A DNA stretch of 64,000 nucleotides from the NCBI GenBank assembly GCA_963806015.1, contig CAWDWM010000012.1, positions 186,001 to 250,000 on the forward strand, read 5' to 3'. Positions 32,012-39,140 of the stretch are shown here, in pieces. A program made the position numbers and the translations under genes. This DNA comes from JAOPZW01 sp963806015. GTDB taxonomy: Bacteria; Actinomycetota; Thermoleophilia; Solirubrobacterales; Solirubrobacteraceae. Numbering within the stretch: the stretch's first letter is position 1; the number at the start of each line of letters is the position of its first letter. A model generated the notes under the pieces. That model was not told where the DNA came from, searched no databases, and saw only the letters and a list, made by a program, of their open reading frames with translations.

Positions 32012-33169
32012 TCAGCCGCGCCGCGGCGCGTCGAGCGGCCGCTCGCCCAGCTTCACGCGGACCTGGCGGCGCTGGCCCCCGCGCTCGACGTCGAGCGTCA
32101 CGGTGTCGCCCGGGGCGTAGTCCAGCAGCGCCTTGGCCAGGTCGCTCTCGGCGCGCACGGGGTGGCCCTCGACCGCCGTGACGACGTCGCCGCCCGTGCG
32201 GAAGGCGCGCTCCTGGAAGCGCTGGGTGTCGCCGCCCGCCTTGAGGTGGGCGCGCTGGGCGGGCCCGTCGGCGGTCACGTCCTGGATCCAGGCCCCCGAG
32301 CGCACCGAGAGGTCGAAGCGGCGGGCGAGCTGGGGGTAGACGGCGACGCTGGCCACGCCGAGGTAGGCGTAGCGGGCGCGCCCGCTGCGGCGCAGCTGGG
32401 CCAGCGAGCGCCTGACCGCGTCGGCCGGCACCGCGAAGCCGACCCCTGAGCCGTCGCCCGTCGAGGTCTGGATCTGGGCGTTGATGCCAAGCACGCGGCC
32501 GCGACCGTCGAGCAGCGGGCCGCCCGAGTTGCCGTGGTTGATGGCGGCGTCGGTCTGGATCGCGCCGATGGTGTCGAAGCCGGTGAGCGACTGGATCGAG
32601 CGGTCGAGCGCGGAGATGACCCCGACCGAGAGCGACTGCTCCTCGCCGAACGGGCTGCCGATGGCGGCCACCGGGGCTCCGACGTGCAGGTCCTTGGTCG
32701 AGCCGAGTGGCAGCGGGCGCAGCGTCAGGCCGGCGGGGTCGATCTTCAGCAGGGCGACGTCGGCGAACGGATCGAAGCCCTTCACCTGCGCCTGGACCTG
32801 GTTGCCGTCAGCGAAGCGCACGAACACGCTCGAGGCCTTCTTGATGGCGGCGCCCTCGCCGCTGGTGACGACGTGGGCGTTGGTGGCGATCTCGCCGTCG
32901 CCGGAGATGACGAAGCCCGAGCCCAGGCCCGCGGCGGTGCCGGTGCTGCCGGGCGCCGAGAGCCCGGTGGCGATGACCGTCACGACGCCGGGCGACTCGC
33001 GCTCGTAGATCCCGCGCGGATCGAAGCCGCCTTCGCTCTTGCCCGCCTGCTCGAGGACCTCGACCTTGGTCGTCGTGCTCTGCACGGTGTGCGTCGTCGT
33101 ATGCGCGCCGCCGCATCCGGCGGCCAGCAGCGCCGCGGCGCCGAGGCCGCCCACGAGCGCCGGCCTCAC
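32012..33169 (-). CDS. HtrA/DegP-type serine protease, lipoprotein, with PDZ domain
   Basis: The 385-residue protein begins with a lipoprotein signal (LLAAGC, Cys at residue 19), so it is probably tethered outside the cell membrane. The trypsin-like domain has the catalytic triad H99 (NAHVV), D137 (DPFADVALLKI) and S215 (GNSGGPLL). A C-terminal PDZ domain (VTADGPAQRAHLKAGGD, GGDVVTAVEGHPVRAESDLAKAL) follows. It degrades or refolds damaged envelope proteins. GTG 33169 overlaps the histidine kinase stop, so the two-component system and its likely effector are translated together. Confidence 0.94.
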   Translation of the reverse strand: MRPALVGGLGAAALLAAGCGGAHTTTHTVQSTTTKVEVLEQAGKSEGGFDPRGIYERESPGVVTVIATGLSAPGSTGTAAGLGSGFVISGDGEIATNAHVVTSGEGAAIKKASSVFVRFADGNQVQAQVKGFDPFADVALLKIDPAGLTLRPLPLGSTKDLHVGAPVAAIGSPFGEEQSLSVGVISALDRSIQSLTGFDTIGAIQTDAAINHGNSGGPLLDGRGRVLGINAQIQTSTGDGSGVGFAVPADAVRRSLAQLRRSGRARYAYLGVASVAVYPQLARRFDLSVRSGAWIQDVTADGPAQRAHLKAGGDTQRFQERAFRTGGDVVTAVEGHPVRAESDLAKALLDYAPGDTVTLDVERGGQRRQVRVKLGERPLDAPRRG

Positions 33170-34575
33170 AGCGGGAGCTCCAGGGCGAAGGTCGTGCGCC
33201 CGGGGACGCTCTCGGCGCTGAGGTCGCCGGCCATGCGGTCGGCCAGCTCGTGCGCGATGGCCAGGCCCAGGCCGGACCCCTGCGCGTCGTCGGAGGTGAA
33301 GAAGGGCTCGAACACGCGCTCGAGGTCGCCGCGCTTGATGCCCGTCCCGAAGTCGGTCACCGACAGGCGCGCGCGGCCGTTGCGCCGCGTGGCGGCCAGG
33401 ACGACGTCGGTGCCGGCCGGGGTGTGATTGAGGGCATTGTCGATGAGGATGCGCATGATCTGGGCGACGCGCTCAGGATCGCACAAGGCCTCTACCCGTC
33501 CGCCGGTGAGACGTAGCTCGAGATGCGACTCGTGCGCGGCGAGCGCCGGCGTGAACTCGGCGGCCACGCCCTTGGCCAGCTCGCCGATGTCGGTCGGCTC
33601 GGGGCGCAGCTCCAGCGAGCCCGCCTCCAGCCGCGAGAGGTCGAGCAGCTCGGTGGCGAGCTTGCCCAGGCGGTCGACCTGCTGGCGCAGCTGGCGCATG
33701 AAGGCCACGCGCGTCTCCTCGTCGAGCTCCTCGTCCTCGAGCAGCTCCAGGAAGCCGCCCAGCGAGAAGATCGGCGTGCGCAGCTCGTGCGAGGCGGTGG
33801 CGATGAAGCGCCGCCGCGCCGTCTCGAGCTCGGCGAGCTGCTGCTGCATGGCGTCCAGCGTGCGCGCGAGCTGGCCGAGCTCGTCGCGGGCGCCCGACTC
33901 GAAGCGCGCGCCGAAGTCGCCCTGGGCCACGCTGCGCGCCGCGCGCTCCATGCGCCGGACGCGACGGCTGAACGCGCGCGCGAGCAGGTAGCCGGCCAGC
34001 ATGGCGACGAGCAGCGCGAGGATCCCCGCGACGAGCACGCGCTGGCGGATGAGCGAGACGGTGGCGTCGACGTCCTCCAGCGGCGCCGAGTAGACCGCGA
34101 CGTAGTACACCCCGGGGCGCTTGGCGCCGGGCGCCGTCAGCCACAGCGGCAGGGCCGCCTCCGCCACGCGGCCGACGTTGCCCGCCTCGGTGCCGCGCGC
34201 CACGCGCCGCGTGCGCGCGGCCTCCAGCGCGACGGCGAACTGCAGGTCGCCGATCTCGCGCTGCGCGGTCGAGTCCGAGGCGACGTAGGTCTGCAGGCCC
34301 TGGGTGCCGCGCGTGAGCCCCAGCAGCGTGACGCGCGCGCCCGATGCGTCGGCGGCCTGGCGCACGCGGGCGTCGAGCACCTTGCGATCGAGCGAGTGGT
34401 TGAGGGCGTCGACGATCGGCCCCGAGTACTGGCGCGCCACCCCGCTGAGCGTGTCGAGCTTCTGGTCGCGCACCCCGGCCTCCAGGCCGGAGGTGACACC
34501 CAGGTACACGCCCGCGATCACCACCAGCGTGATGGCGAAGAACAGCAGCGCGAGACGATTGGCGATCGAGCGCAG
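33166..34575 (-). CDS. Membrane sensor histidine kinase (start disrupted by an amber codon)
   Basis: The kinase has an N-terminal membrane helix, an extracytoplasmic sensor region, a second helix (ILALLVAMLAGYLLA), HAMP, a HisKA domain with the phospho-acceptor His in ATASHELRTP (about residue 263), and an ATPase domain with LIDNALNHTP, DFGTGIKRGD and GSGLGLAIAHEL. The natural-looking start, ATG 34605, is followed by an in-frame TAG six codons later (34587-34585). A CTG at 34575 behind AGGA, or reinitiation at GTG 34524 (which removes part of helix 1), may be used. It lies between ompR-type regulator and htrA genes. Confidence 0.88.
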   Translation of the reverse strand: MRSIANRLALLFFAITLVVIAGVYLGVTSGLEAGVRDQKLDTLSGVARQYSGPIVDALNHSLDRKVLDARVRQAADASGARVTLLGLTRGTQGLQTYVASDSTAQREIGDLQFAVALEAARTRRVARGTEAGNVGRVAEAALPLWLTAPGAKRPGVYYVAVYSAPLEDVDATVSLIRQRVLVAGILALLVAMLAGYLLARAFSRRVRRMERAARSVAQGDFGARFESGARDELGQLARTLDAMQQQLAELETARRRFIATASHELRTPIFSLGGFLELLEDEELDEETRVAFMRQLRQQVDRLGKLATELLDLSRLEAGSLELRPEPTDIGELAKGVAAEFTPALAAHESHLELRLTGGRVEALCDPERVAQIMRILIDNALNHTPAGTDVVLAATRRNGRARLSVTDFGTGIKRGDLERVFEPFFTSDDAQGSGLGLAIAHELADRMAGDLSAESVPGRTTFALELPL

Positions 34576-34605
34576 CTTCGGGTCCTAGATGGTGGAATCA
34601 GCCAT

Positions 34606-35316
34606 CTAGCCCTCCGTGTCGCGGAAGCGGTAGCCGACGCCGCGCACGGTGAACAGGTACTCCGGGTCCTTCGCGTCGCGCTCGAGCTTCTCGCGCAGGT
34701 GGCGGATGTGGACGTCGATGGTGCGCGGGTCGCGATAGGCGCTGTCGCCCCAGATGCGCGTCAGCAGCATGTCGCGCGTCCACACGCGGCCGGGGCTGGT
34801 GGCCAGGGCGACGAGGATCTCGAACTCGACGAAGGTGGTCTGGACCGGCCCGCCGCGCACCTCGACAGCGCGCTTGGCGGGGTCGATGCGCAGCTCGTGG
34901 ATCTCGAGCGGCAGCTCGTCGGCGGCGGGGTCGCGCCGGGCCATGCCCGCGCGGCGCAGCGCCGCCTTGACCCGCGAGCGGAACTCGCGCAGCGAGAAGG
35001 GCTTGGTGATGTAGTCGTCGGCGCCCAGCTCCAGGCCGAGGACCTTGTCGATCTCCTCGGCCTTGGCGGTGAGCATGATGATCGGCACCGACGAGCGCGC
35101 GCGCATCCGCCGGCACACCTCCAGGCCGTCGAGGCGCGGGAGCATGACGTCGAGCACGACGAGGTCGAAGGTCGTCTCGCCGAAGCGCGCGAGCGCTTCG
35201 CGGCCATCGGTGGCCTGCACGACCTCGTAGCCGTCCTTGCGCAGCGGGAACGAGAGCAGCGTCTGGATGGACTGCTCGTCGTCGACGAGAAGGATGCGAG
35301 GTGTGTGCTCGAGCAT
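34606..35316 (-). CDS. OmpR-family response regulator
   Basis: The 236-residue regulator has a receiver domain with the acidic pair DDE (12-14), phospho-acceptor D56 (LVVLDVMLP) and the conserved Lys in IIMLTAKAEE. A winged-helix DNA-binding domain follows (about 130-236): VQTTFVEFEILVALATSPGRVWTRDMLLTRIWG and RTIDVHIRHLREKLERD. It is the first gene of the regulator-kinase-HtrA operon, an arrangement like other systems that sense misfolded exported proteins. The divergent pseudo-M28 gene starts 45 bases away. Confidence 0.95.
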   Translation of the reverse strand: MLEHTPRILLVDDEQSIQTLLSFPLRKDGYEVVQATDGREALARFGETTFDLVVLDVMLPRLDGLEVCRRMRARSSVPIIMLTAKAEEIDKVLGLELGADDYITKPFSLREFRSRVKAALRRAGMARRDPAADELPLEIHELRIDPAKRAVEVRGGPVQTTFVEFEILVALATSPGRVWTRDMLLTRIWGDSAYRDPRTIDVHIRHLREKLERDAKDPEYLFTVRGVGYRFRDTEG

Positions 35317-35360
35317 GTTGCCTCTGGACAGGGTACGCCCAGCTACCCTGCGGATTTCGC

Positions 35361-37136
35361 ATGCTCGATCCGCGGATCTACCGAGCGGCTCTCATCCCGG
35401 TCCTGTTCGCGCTGATCGTCGGCGCGTTCTCGCTCAGCGACCGTCCGCGGCCCATCGGCACCACGCTGGAGCCCGACGCCTTCTCGGCGTCGCGCGCGCA
35501 GGCCAACCTCGACGCGTGGGCGCGGGCCTTCCCGGCGCGCCGGGCGGGCGACAGCGGCGACGCCGCCCTCGCCACCACGCTGGCCGGGGCCTTCCGGGCC
35601 ATGGGCTCCTACCAGGTCAGCACGCCGTCCTTCCAGGCCGAGACGGCCGACGGCAAGCGCCGCCTGACCACGGTCATCGCGCGGCAGGTCGGCCAGCCGG
35701 GCCCCGGGCTCGTCGTGGTCGCCCACCGCGACGCCCTCGGCCGCGGGGCGCGCGCCGAGCTGTCGGGCACCGCGGCGATGATCGAGCTCGCCAACGTGGT
35801 CCGCGGCGGGCGCCTGAAGCGCACCGTGACCTTCGTCTCCACCAGCGGCGGCAGCGCCGGGCTGGGGGGCGCGCGCGACCTCGTCCAGCGCCTCACGGGA
35901 CGCCCGGGCGCGGTGCTCGTGCTCGGCGATCTGGCGGGCACGACCGTGCGCCGCCCCTTCGTCACCGGCTGGTCCACCGGCGACGGCGTCGGCGCGCTGC
36001 AGCTGCGCCGGACCGTCGAGGCCGCGGTGCGCAAGGAGGCCGGCACCAACCCGGGCGGCGCGCGCGCGACGGCGCAATGGGCGCGCCTGGCCTTCCCGGT
36101 CACGATCGGCGAGCAGGGGCCGCTGGTGGCCGCCGACCTCCCCGCGGCGCTGATGTCGGTCGGGGGCGAGCGCCCGCCGGCCGCCCGCGATCCCGTCGTC
36201 CCCGCACGCATGCAGGCGTTCGGGCGCGCCGCCCTGCGCACCCTCACCGCGCTGGACAACACGCCGACGCTCGGGACCGAGGGCTCCAGCCGCGCCCTGG
36301 TCACCATGCGCAAGGTGCTGCCCCTCTGGGCCGTCCGGCTGCTCGTCGCCGCCCTCCTGTTGGCGCCGATGCTGGTCGCCGTCGACGGCTTCGCCCGCGT
36401 GCGCCGCCGCCACGAGCCGGTAGGCCCGTGGGTGTGGTGGCTGGTCGCCTCCGCGGCGCCGGTGACGGTCGCGCTGGCCTTCCTCTGGGTGCTGGGCGCC
36501 ACCGGGCTGCTGCCCGCCACTCCGCCCGAGCCGGTGGCGGCCGGGGCGATCCCGGTCGGGACGGCGGGGACGGTGGCGCTGGTGGCCGTCGCACTGGTGG
36601 CCTTCCTGGGCTGGATCGCGCTGCGGCCCGCGCTGCTGCGCAGGACCGGCGGCCCCGCGGGACGGTTCCAGGGCGAGGGTGCGGGCGCCGCGCTCCTGGT
36701 CACCTGGTGCGCCGTGGCCGCCGTGCTGTGGGTGCGCAACCCCTACGCCGCGGCCCTCCTCGTTCCCGGCGCGCACGCTCTGCTCGCCGTGATCGCCCCC
36801 GAGGTGCGCCTGCGCCGTGCGCTGGCCGTCGCCCTCGTCGTGGTGGCCGCGGCGCCGTTCCTGCTCGTCGACCTGTCGCTCGCGGGCCAGCTCGGGCTGT
36901 CGCCGGCCGACTTCGGCTGGTTCTGCGTGCTGCTGGTGGCGGGCGGCGTCGTCGGGCCGCTGGGCTGGGTCGTCTGGAGCCTCGTGCTGGCCTGCCTGGT
37001 CGCCGCTCTGCTCGTGGCGCTGCGCAGCCGGGCGAGCGTGGCGGCGAAGGAGACCCCGCAGATCACCGTGCGCGGTCCGGTCAGCTACGCCGGCCCGGGC
37101 TCGCTGGGCGGCACCGAGTCGGCGCTGCGGCAATGA
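35361..37136 (+). CDS. M28-like membrane protein that appears catalytically dead
   Basis: The 591-residue protein has an N-terminal membrane anchor, a domain at about 45-310 that follows the M28 aminopeptidase pattern, and then seven or more membrane helices (about 315-560). In the M28-like domain H122 and D124 (VVVAHRDAL) match the first metal-ligand motif. The usual bridging Asp is missing (GRGARAELSGTAAMIELA), and the catalytic Glu pair is replaced by Gly/Ser (FVSTSGGSAGLGG). It may bind peptide without cutting it. Its ATGA overlap with the sortase gene suggests a joint role at the cell surface. A TACCCT box lies 11 bases upstream of the ATG. Confidence 0.78.
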   Translation: MLDPRIYRAALIPVLFALIVGAFSLSDRPRPIGTTLEPDAFSASRAQANLDAWARAFPARRAGDSGDAALATTLAGAFRAMGSYQVSTPSFQAETADGKRRLTTVIARQVGQPGPGLVVVAHRDALGRGARAELSGTAAMIELANVVRGGRLKRTVTFVSTSGGSAGLGGARDLVQRLTGRPGAVLVLGDLAGTTVRRPFVTGWSTGDGVGALQLRRTVEAAVRKEAGTNPGGARATAQWARLAFPVTIGEQGPLVAADLPAALMSVGGERPPAARDPVVPARMQAFGRAALRTLTALDNTPTLGTEGSSRALVTMRKVLPLWAVRLLVAALLLAPMLVAVDGFARVRRRHEPVGPWVWWLVASAAPVTVALAFLWVLGATGLLPATPPEPVAAGAIPVGTAGTVALVAVALVAFLGWIALRPALLRRTGGPAGRFQGEGAGAALLVTWCAVAAVLWVRNPYAAALLVPGAHALLAVIAPEVRLRRALAVALVVVAAAPFLLVDLSLAGQLGLSPADFGWFCVLLVAGGVVGPLGWVVWSLVLACLVAALLVALRSRASVAAKETPQITVRGPVSYAGPGSLGGTESALRQ

Positions 37137-37789
37137 AGCGCGCGCTCGGCACCGCGCTGGTCGTCGTGGGGCTGCTGGTCCTGGCCGACGCCGCCGCCAC
37201 GCTGGCGTGGCAGGAGCCGGTCAGCGCCCTGCGCGCGGCGCGCGCTCAGCACCACCTCGAGGCGCAGCTGCGGGCCATCGAGCTGGCCGCGCCGCCGCAG
37301 CGCGTACGCGATCGGGGCAACGTGGCCGCGGCCGCGAAGGCGCTGGCGCGCTCGCGCCGCGACGGCCAGGCGGTGGCCGAGCTGCGCATCGCGCGCATCG
37401 GCCTGCACGCGATCGTCGTGCGCGGCACCTCGCCGGCCGACCTGCGCGAGGGGCCGGGCCTCATCGCCGGCACGCCGCTGCCCGGCGAGCGCGGCACCAC
37501 GGCCATCGCCGGGCACCGCACGACCTACGGCGCCCCGTTCCGCCACCTCGACGCGCTGCGCCGCGGCGACGCGATCACGCTGCGCCTGCCCTACGCGAGC
37601 TTCCGCTACCGGGTCGAGGGCCGGCGCATCGTCGACCCGGGGGACGTGTCCGTGTTGCGCCGCGTCGGTCATGATCGCCTCGTGCTCAGCGCCTGTCATC
37701 CGCTCTTTTCCGCCGCTCGGCGCATCGTCGTGCTGGCGCGGCTCACCGGCGTAGATCAGACGGCCAGGAGCACCGGCACCGATGCGTGA
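37133..37789 (+). CDS. Sortase family transpeptidase
   Basis: The 218-residue protein has an N-terminal membrane anchor (about 4-25) and a sortase beta-barrel. Catalytic residues are H128 (IAGHRTTYGAPF), C188 (LVLSACHPL) and an Arg near residue 205 (RRIVVLARL). The LSAC motif in place of TLxTC resembles class E or D sortases of high-GC actinobacteria. It would anchor proteins to peptidoglycan or link pilin-like subunits; no substrate with a sorting signal was noticed in the window. ATG 37133 overlaps the stop of the pseudo-M28 membrane protein. Confidence 0.9.
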   Translation: MKRALGTALVVVGLLVLADAAATLAWQEPVSALRAARAQHHLEAQLRAIELAAPPQRVRDRGNVAAAAKALARSRRDGQAVAELRIARIGLHAIVVRGTSPADLREGPGLIAGTPLPGERGTTAIAGHRTTYGAPFRHLDALRRGDAITLRLPYASFRYRVEGRRIVDPGDVSVLRRVGHDRLVLSACHPLFSAARRIVVLARLTGVDQTARSTGTDA

Positions 37790-37823
37790 GCCCGTCGGCA
37801 GGGCCGATAACCCGGAGGACCGC

Positions 37824-38000
37824 ATGATGAAGCTCGCCTCCCTCAAGGATCAGATCGCCCGCGACCAGTACGCGGTCGATCCCGACGTCGTCGCCGAGGC
37901 GTTCATCCGCCGCGTCTGCCCCGAGCGCGCGAGTGCGCCGCCGGTCAGCCGACGCGATGCTCGTAGCCGCGCAGCGCGCGGGCAGCGCCGCCCGCGCTGA
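37824..38000 (+). CDS. FlgM-like small peptide (possible anti-sigma factor)
   Basis: The 58-residue frame has a GGAGG 5 bases before ATG 37824. Its N-terminal half, MMKLASLKDQIARDQYAVDPDVVAEAFIRR, matches the C-terminal sigma-28-binding region of FlgM (lysine-rich helix, then Y-x-VD-x-x-x-VAEA). The tail is Arg-rich and encoded antisense to the thiL 3' end (56-base overlap). FlgM normally inhibits the flagellar sigma factor, but no flagellar gene is present here. It follows the sortase gene and may be co-transcribed. An upstream ATG at 37782 would add 14 residues. Confidence 0.55.
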   Translation: MMKLASLKDQIARDQYAVDPDVVAEAFIRRVCPERASAPPVSRRDARSRAARGQRRPR

Positions 38001-38883
38001 ACGTCACCCCGGGCTCGCCGGCCGTCACCCTGCCGACCGTTGTCGTGCCGGGCGCGTGGACGCCGGGCGGCAGGCACGCGCACAGCTCGAAGTCCTCGCC
38101 GCCCGCCGCCGCCAGCTCCCACGGCTCGACGCCGAGCTGCGCCGCCACCTCGGCCACGCCCGGCGCGAGCGCCAGCGCGTCGAGGTCGATGGCGATCGCC
38201 ACGCCGCTGCGCGCCGCGAGATGGCGCGCGTCGGTGGCCAGGCCGTCGGAGAGGTCGATCATCGCGCGGGCGCCGAGCGCTCCCAGCGCGCGCCCCTCGG
38301 CCAGGCGCGGCTCGGGGCGCAGGTAGGCGCGCACGAGGTCGTCGCCGCCCTGCGCGCGGCCGTCGAGGACGGCGAGCCCGGCGGCCGCGGCCCCCAGCGC
38401 GCCGGTCACGACGACGACGTCGCCGGGCCGCGCGCCGTCGCGCCCGACCAGCTCCTCGCGCGTGTCCGCCCAGCCGGTGACCGTCACGGCCAGGGTCAGC
38501 GCCGGCGCGCGCACGAGATCGCCCCCGGCGATGGTCGTCCCCGTGCGCTCGGCCAGCGCCTCCATCGCGCGCACGCAGTCGAGCACCGCCTCCTGCCCGA
38601 AGCCGTCGGGAATCCCCATGGCCACGTAGGCCTCGCCGGCCTCGGCCCCCATCGCGGCCAGGTCGGAGAGCGCGGCGGCCAGCGCCCGGTGGCCGGCGTC
38701 GGCCGCCGTGACGCCGGGGTGGTCGAGACGGAAGTGCACGCCGTCGACCATCGCGTCGACCGAGGTGACCGCGAAGGGCCGCGCGCGCACGACCGCCGCG
38801 TCGTCGCCCAGCCAGCGCACGATGCGCTGCGAGCGCGGGCGCAGCAGCGCCTCGAAGGCCGCGATGAGCGAGAGCTCGCTCAC
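37945..38883 (-). CDS. thiL: Thiamine-monophosphate kinase
   Basis: The 312-residue enzyme phosphorylates thiamine monophosphate to the active diphosphate. Diagnostic segments are WLGDDAAVV (about 25-33), VDAMVDGVHFRLD, HRALAAALSDLAAMGAEA, GGDLVRAPALTLAVTVTG, MIDLSDGLATDARHLA and AAGGEDFELCACL. Length is normal. It lies 12 bases downstream of infA, in the same direction, and overlaps the FlgM-like peptide at the 3' end. No TPP riboswitch is visible upstream. Confidence 0.94.
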   Translation of the reverse strand: MSELSLIAAFEALLRPRSQRIVRWLGDDAAVVRARPFAVTSVDAMVDGVHFRLDHPGVTAADAGHRALAAALSDLAAMGAEAGEAYVAMGIPDGFGQEAVLDCVRAMEALAERTGTTIAGGDLVRAPALTLAVTVTGWADTREELVGRDGARPGDVVVVTGALGAAAAGLAVLDGRAQGGDDLVRAYLRPEPRLAEGRALGALGARAMIDLSDGLATDARHLAARSGVAIAIDLDALALAPGVAEVAAQLGVEPWELAAAGGEDFELCACLPPGVHAPGTTTVGRVTAGEPGVTFSAGGAARALRGYEHRVG

Positions 38884-38895
38884 GGCGGTCCTGGC

Positions 38896-39114
38896 CTACC
38901 GGTGGCGGTAGACGATGCGCGCGCGATCGAGGTCGTAGGGCGACAGCTCGACGCGGACGCGATCGCCGGGCAGGATGCGTATCCGGAAGCGCCGCATCTT
39001 GCCCGCGACATGTCCGAGGACCACGTGATCGTTGTCCAGCTTCACGCGGAACATGGCGTTGGGCAGGGCCTCGACGACCTCGCCCTCGAACTCGACCTTC
39101 TCCTCCTTGGCCAT
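38896..39114 (-). CDS. infA: Translation initiation factor IF-1
   Basis: The 72-residue S1/OB-fold protein (MAKEEKVEFEGEVVEALPNAMF, HVAGKMRRFRIRILPGDRVRVELSPYDL, RIVYRHR) is a complete IF-1. It blocks the ribosomal A site during initiation. In most actinobacteria infA lies next to rpmJ and rpsM; here it sits between a penicillin-binding protein gene and thiL, so it has been moved or is an extra copy. A TACGGT box ends 10 bases before the ATG. Confidence 0.96.
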   Translation of the reverse strand: MAKEEKVEFEGEVVEALPNAMFRVKLDNDHVVLGHVAGKMRRFRIRILPGDRVRVELSPYDLDRARIVYRHR

Positions 39115-39140
39115 GCCAGGGGGGACCGTACCAAGCAGGA

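Noticed and set aside
37782..37823. Upstream start for the FlgM-like peptide at ATG 37782
   Set aside because: It overlaps the sortase gene and has no ribosome-binding site, whereas ATG 37824 has GGAGG at proper spacing.
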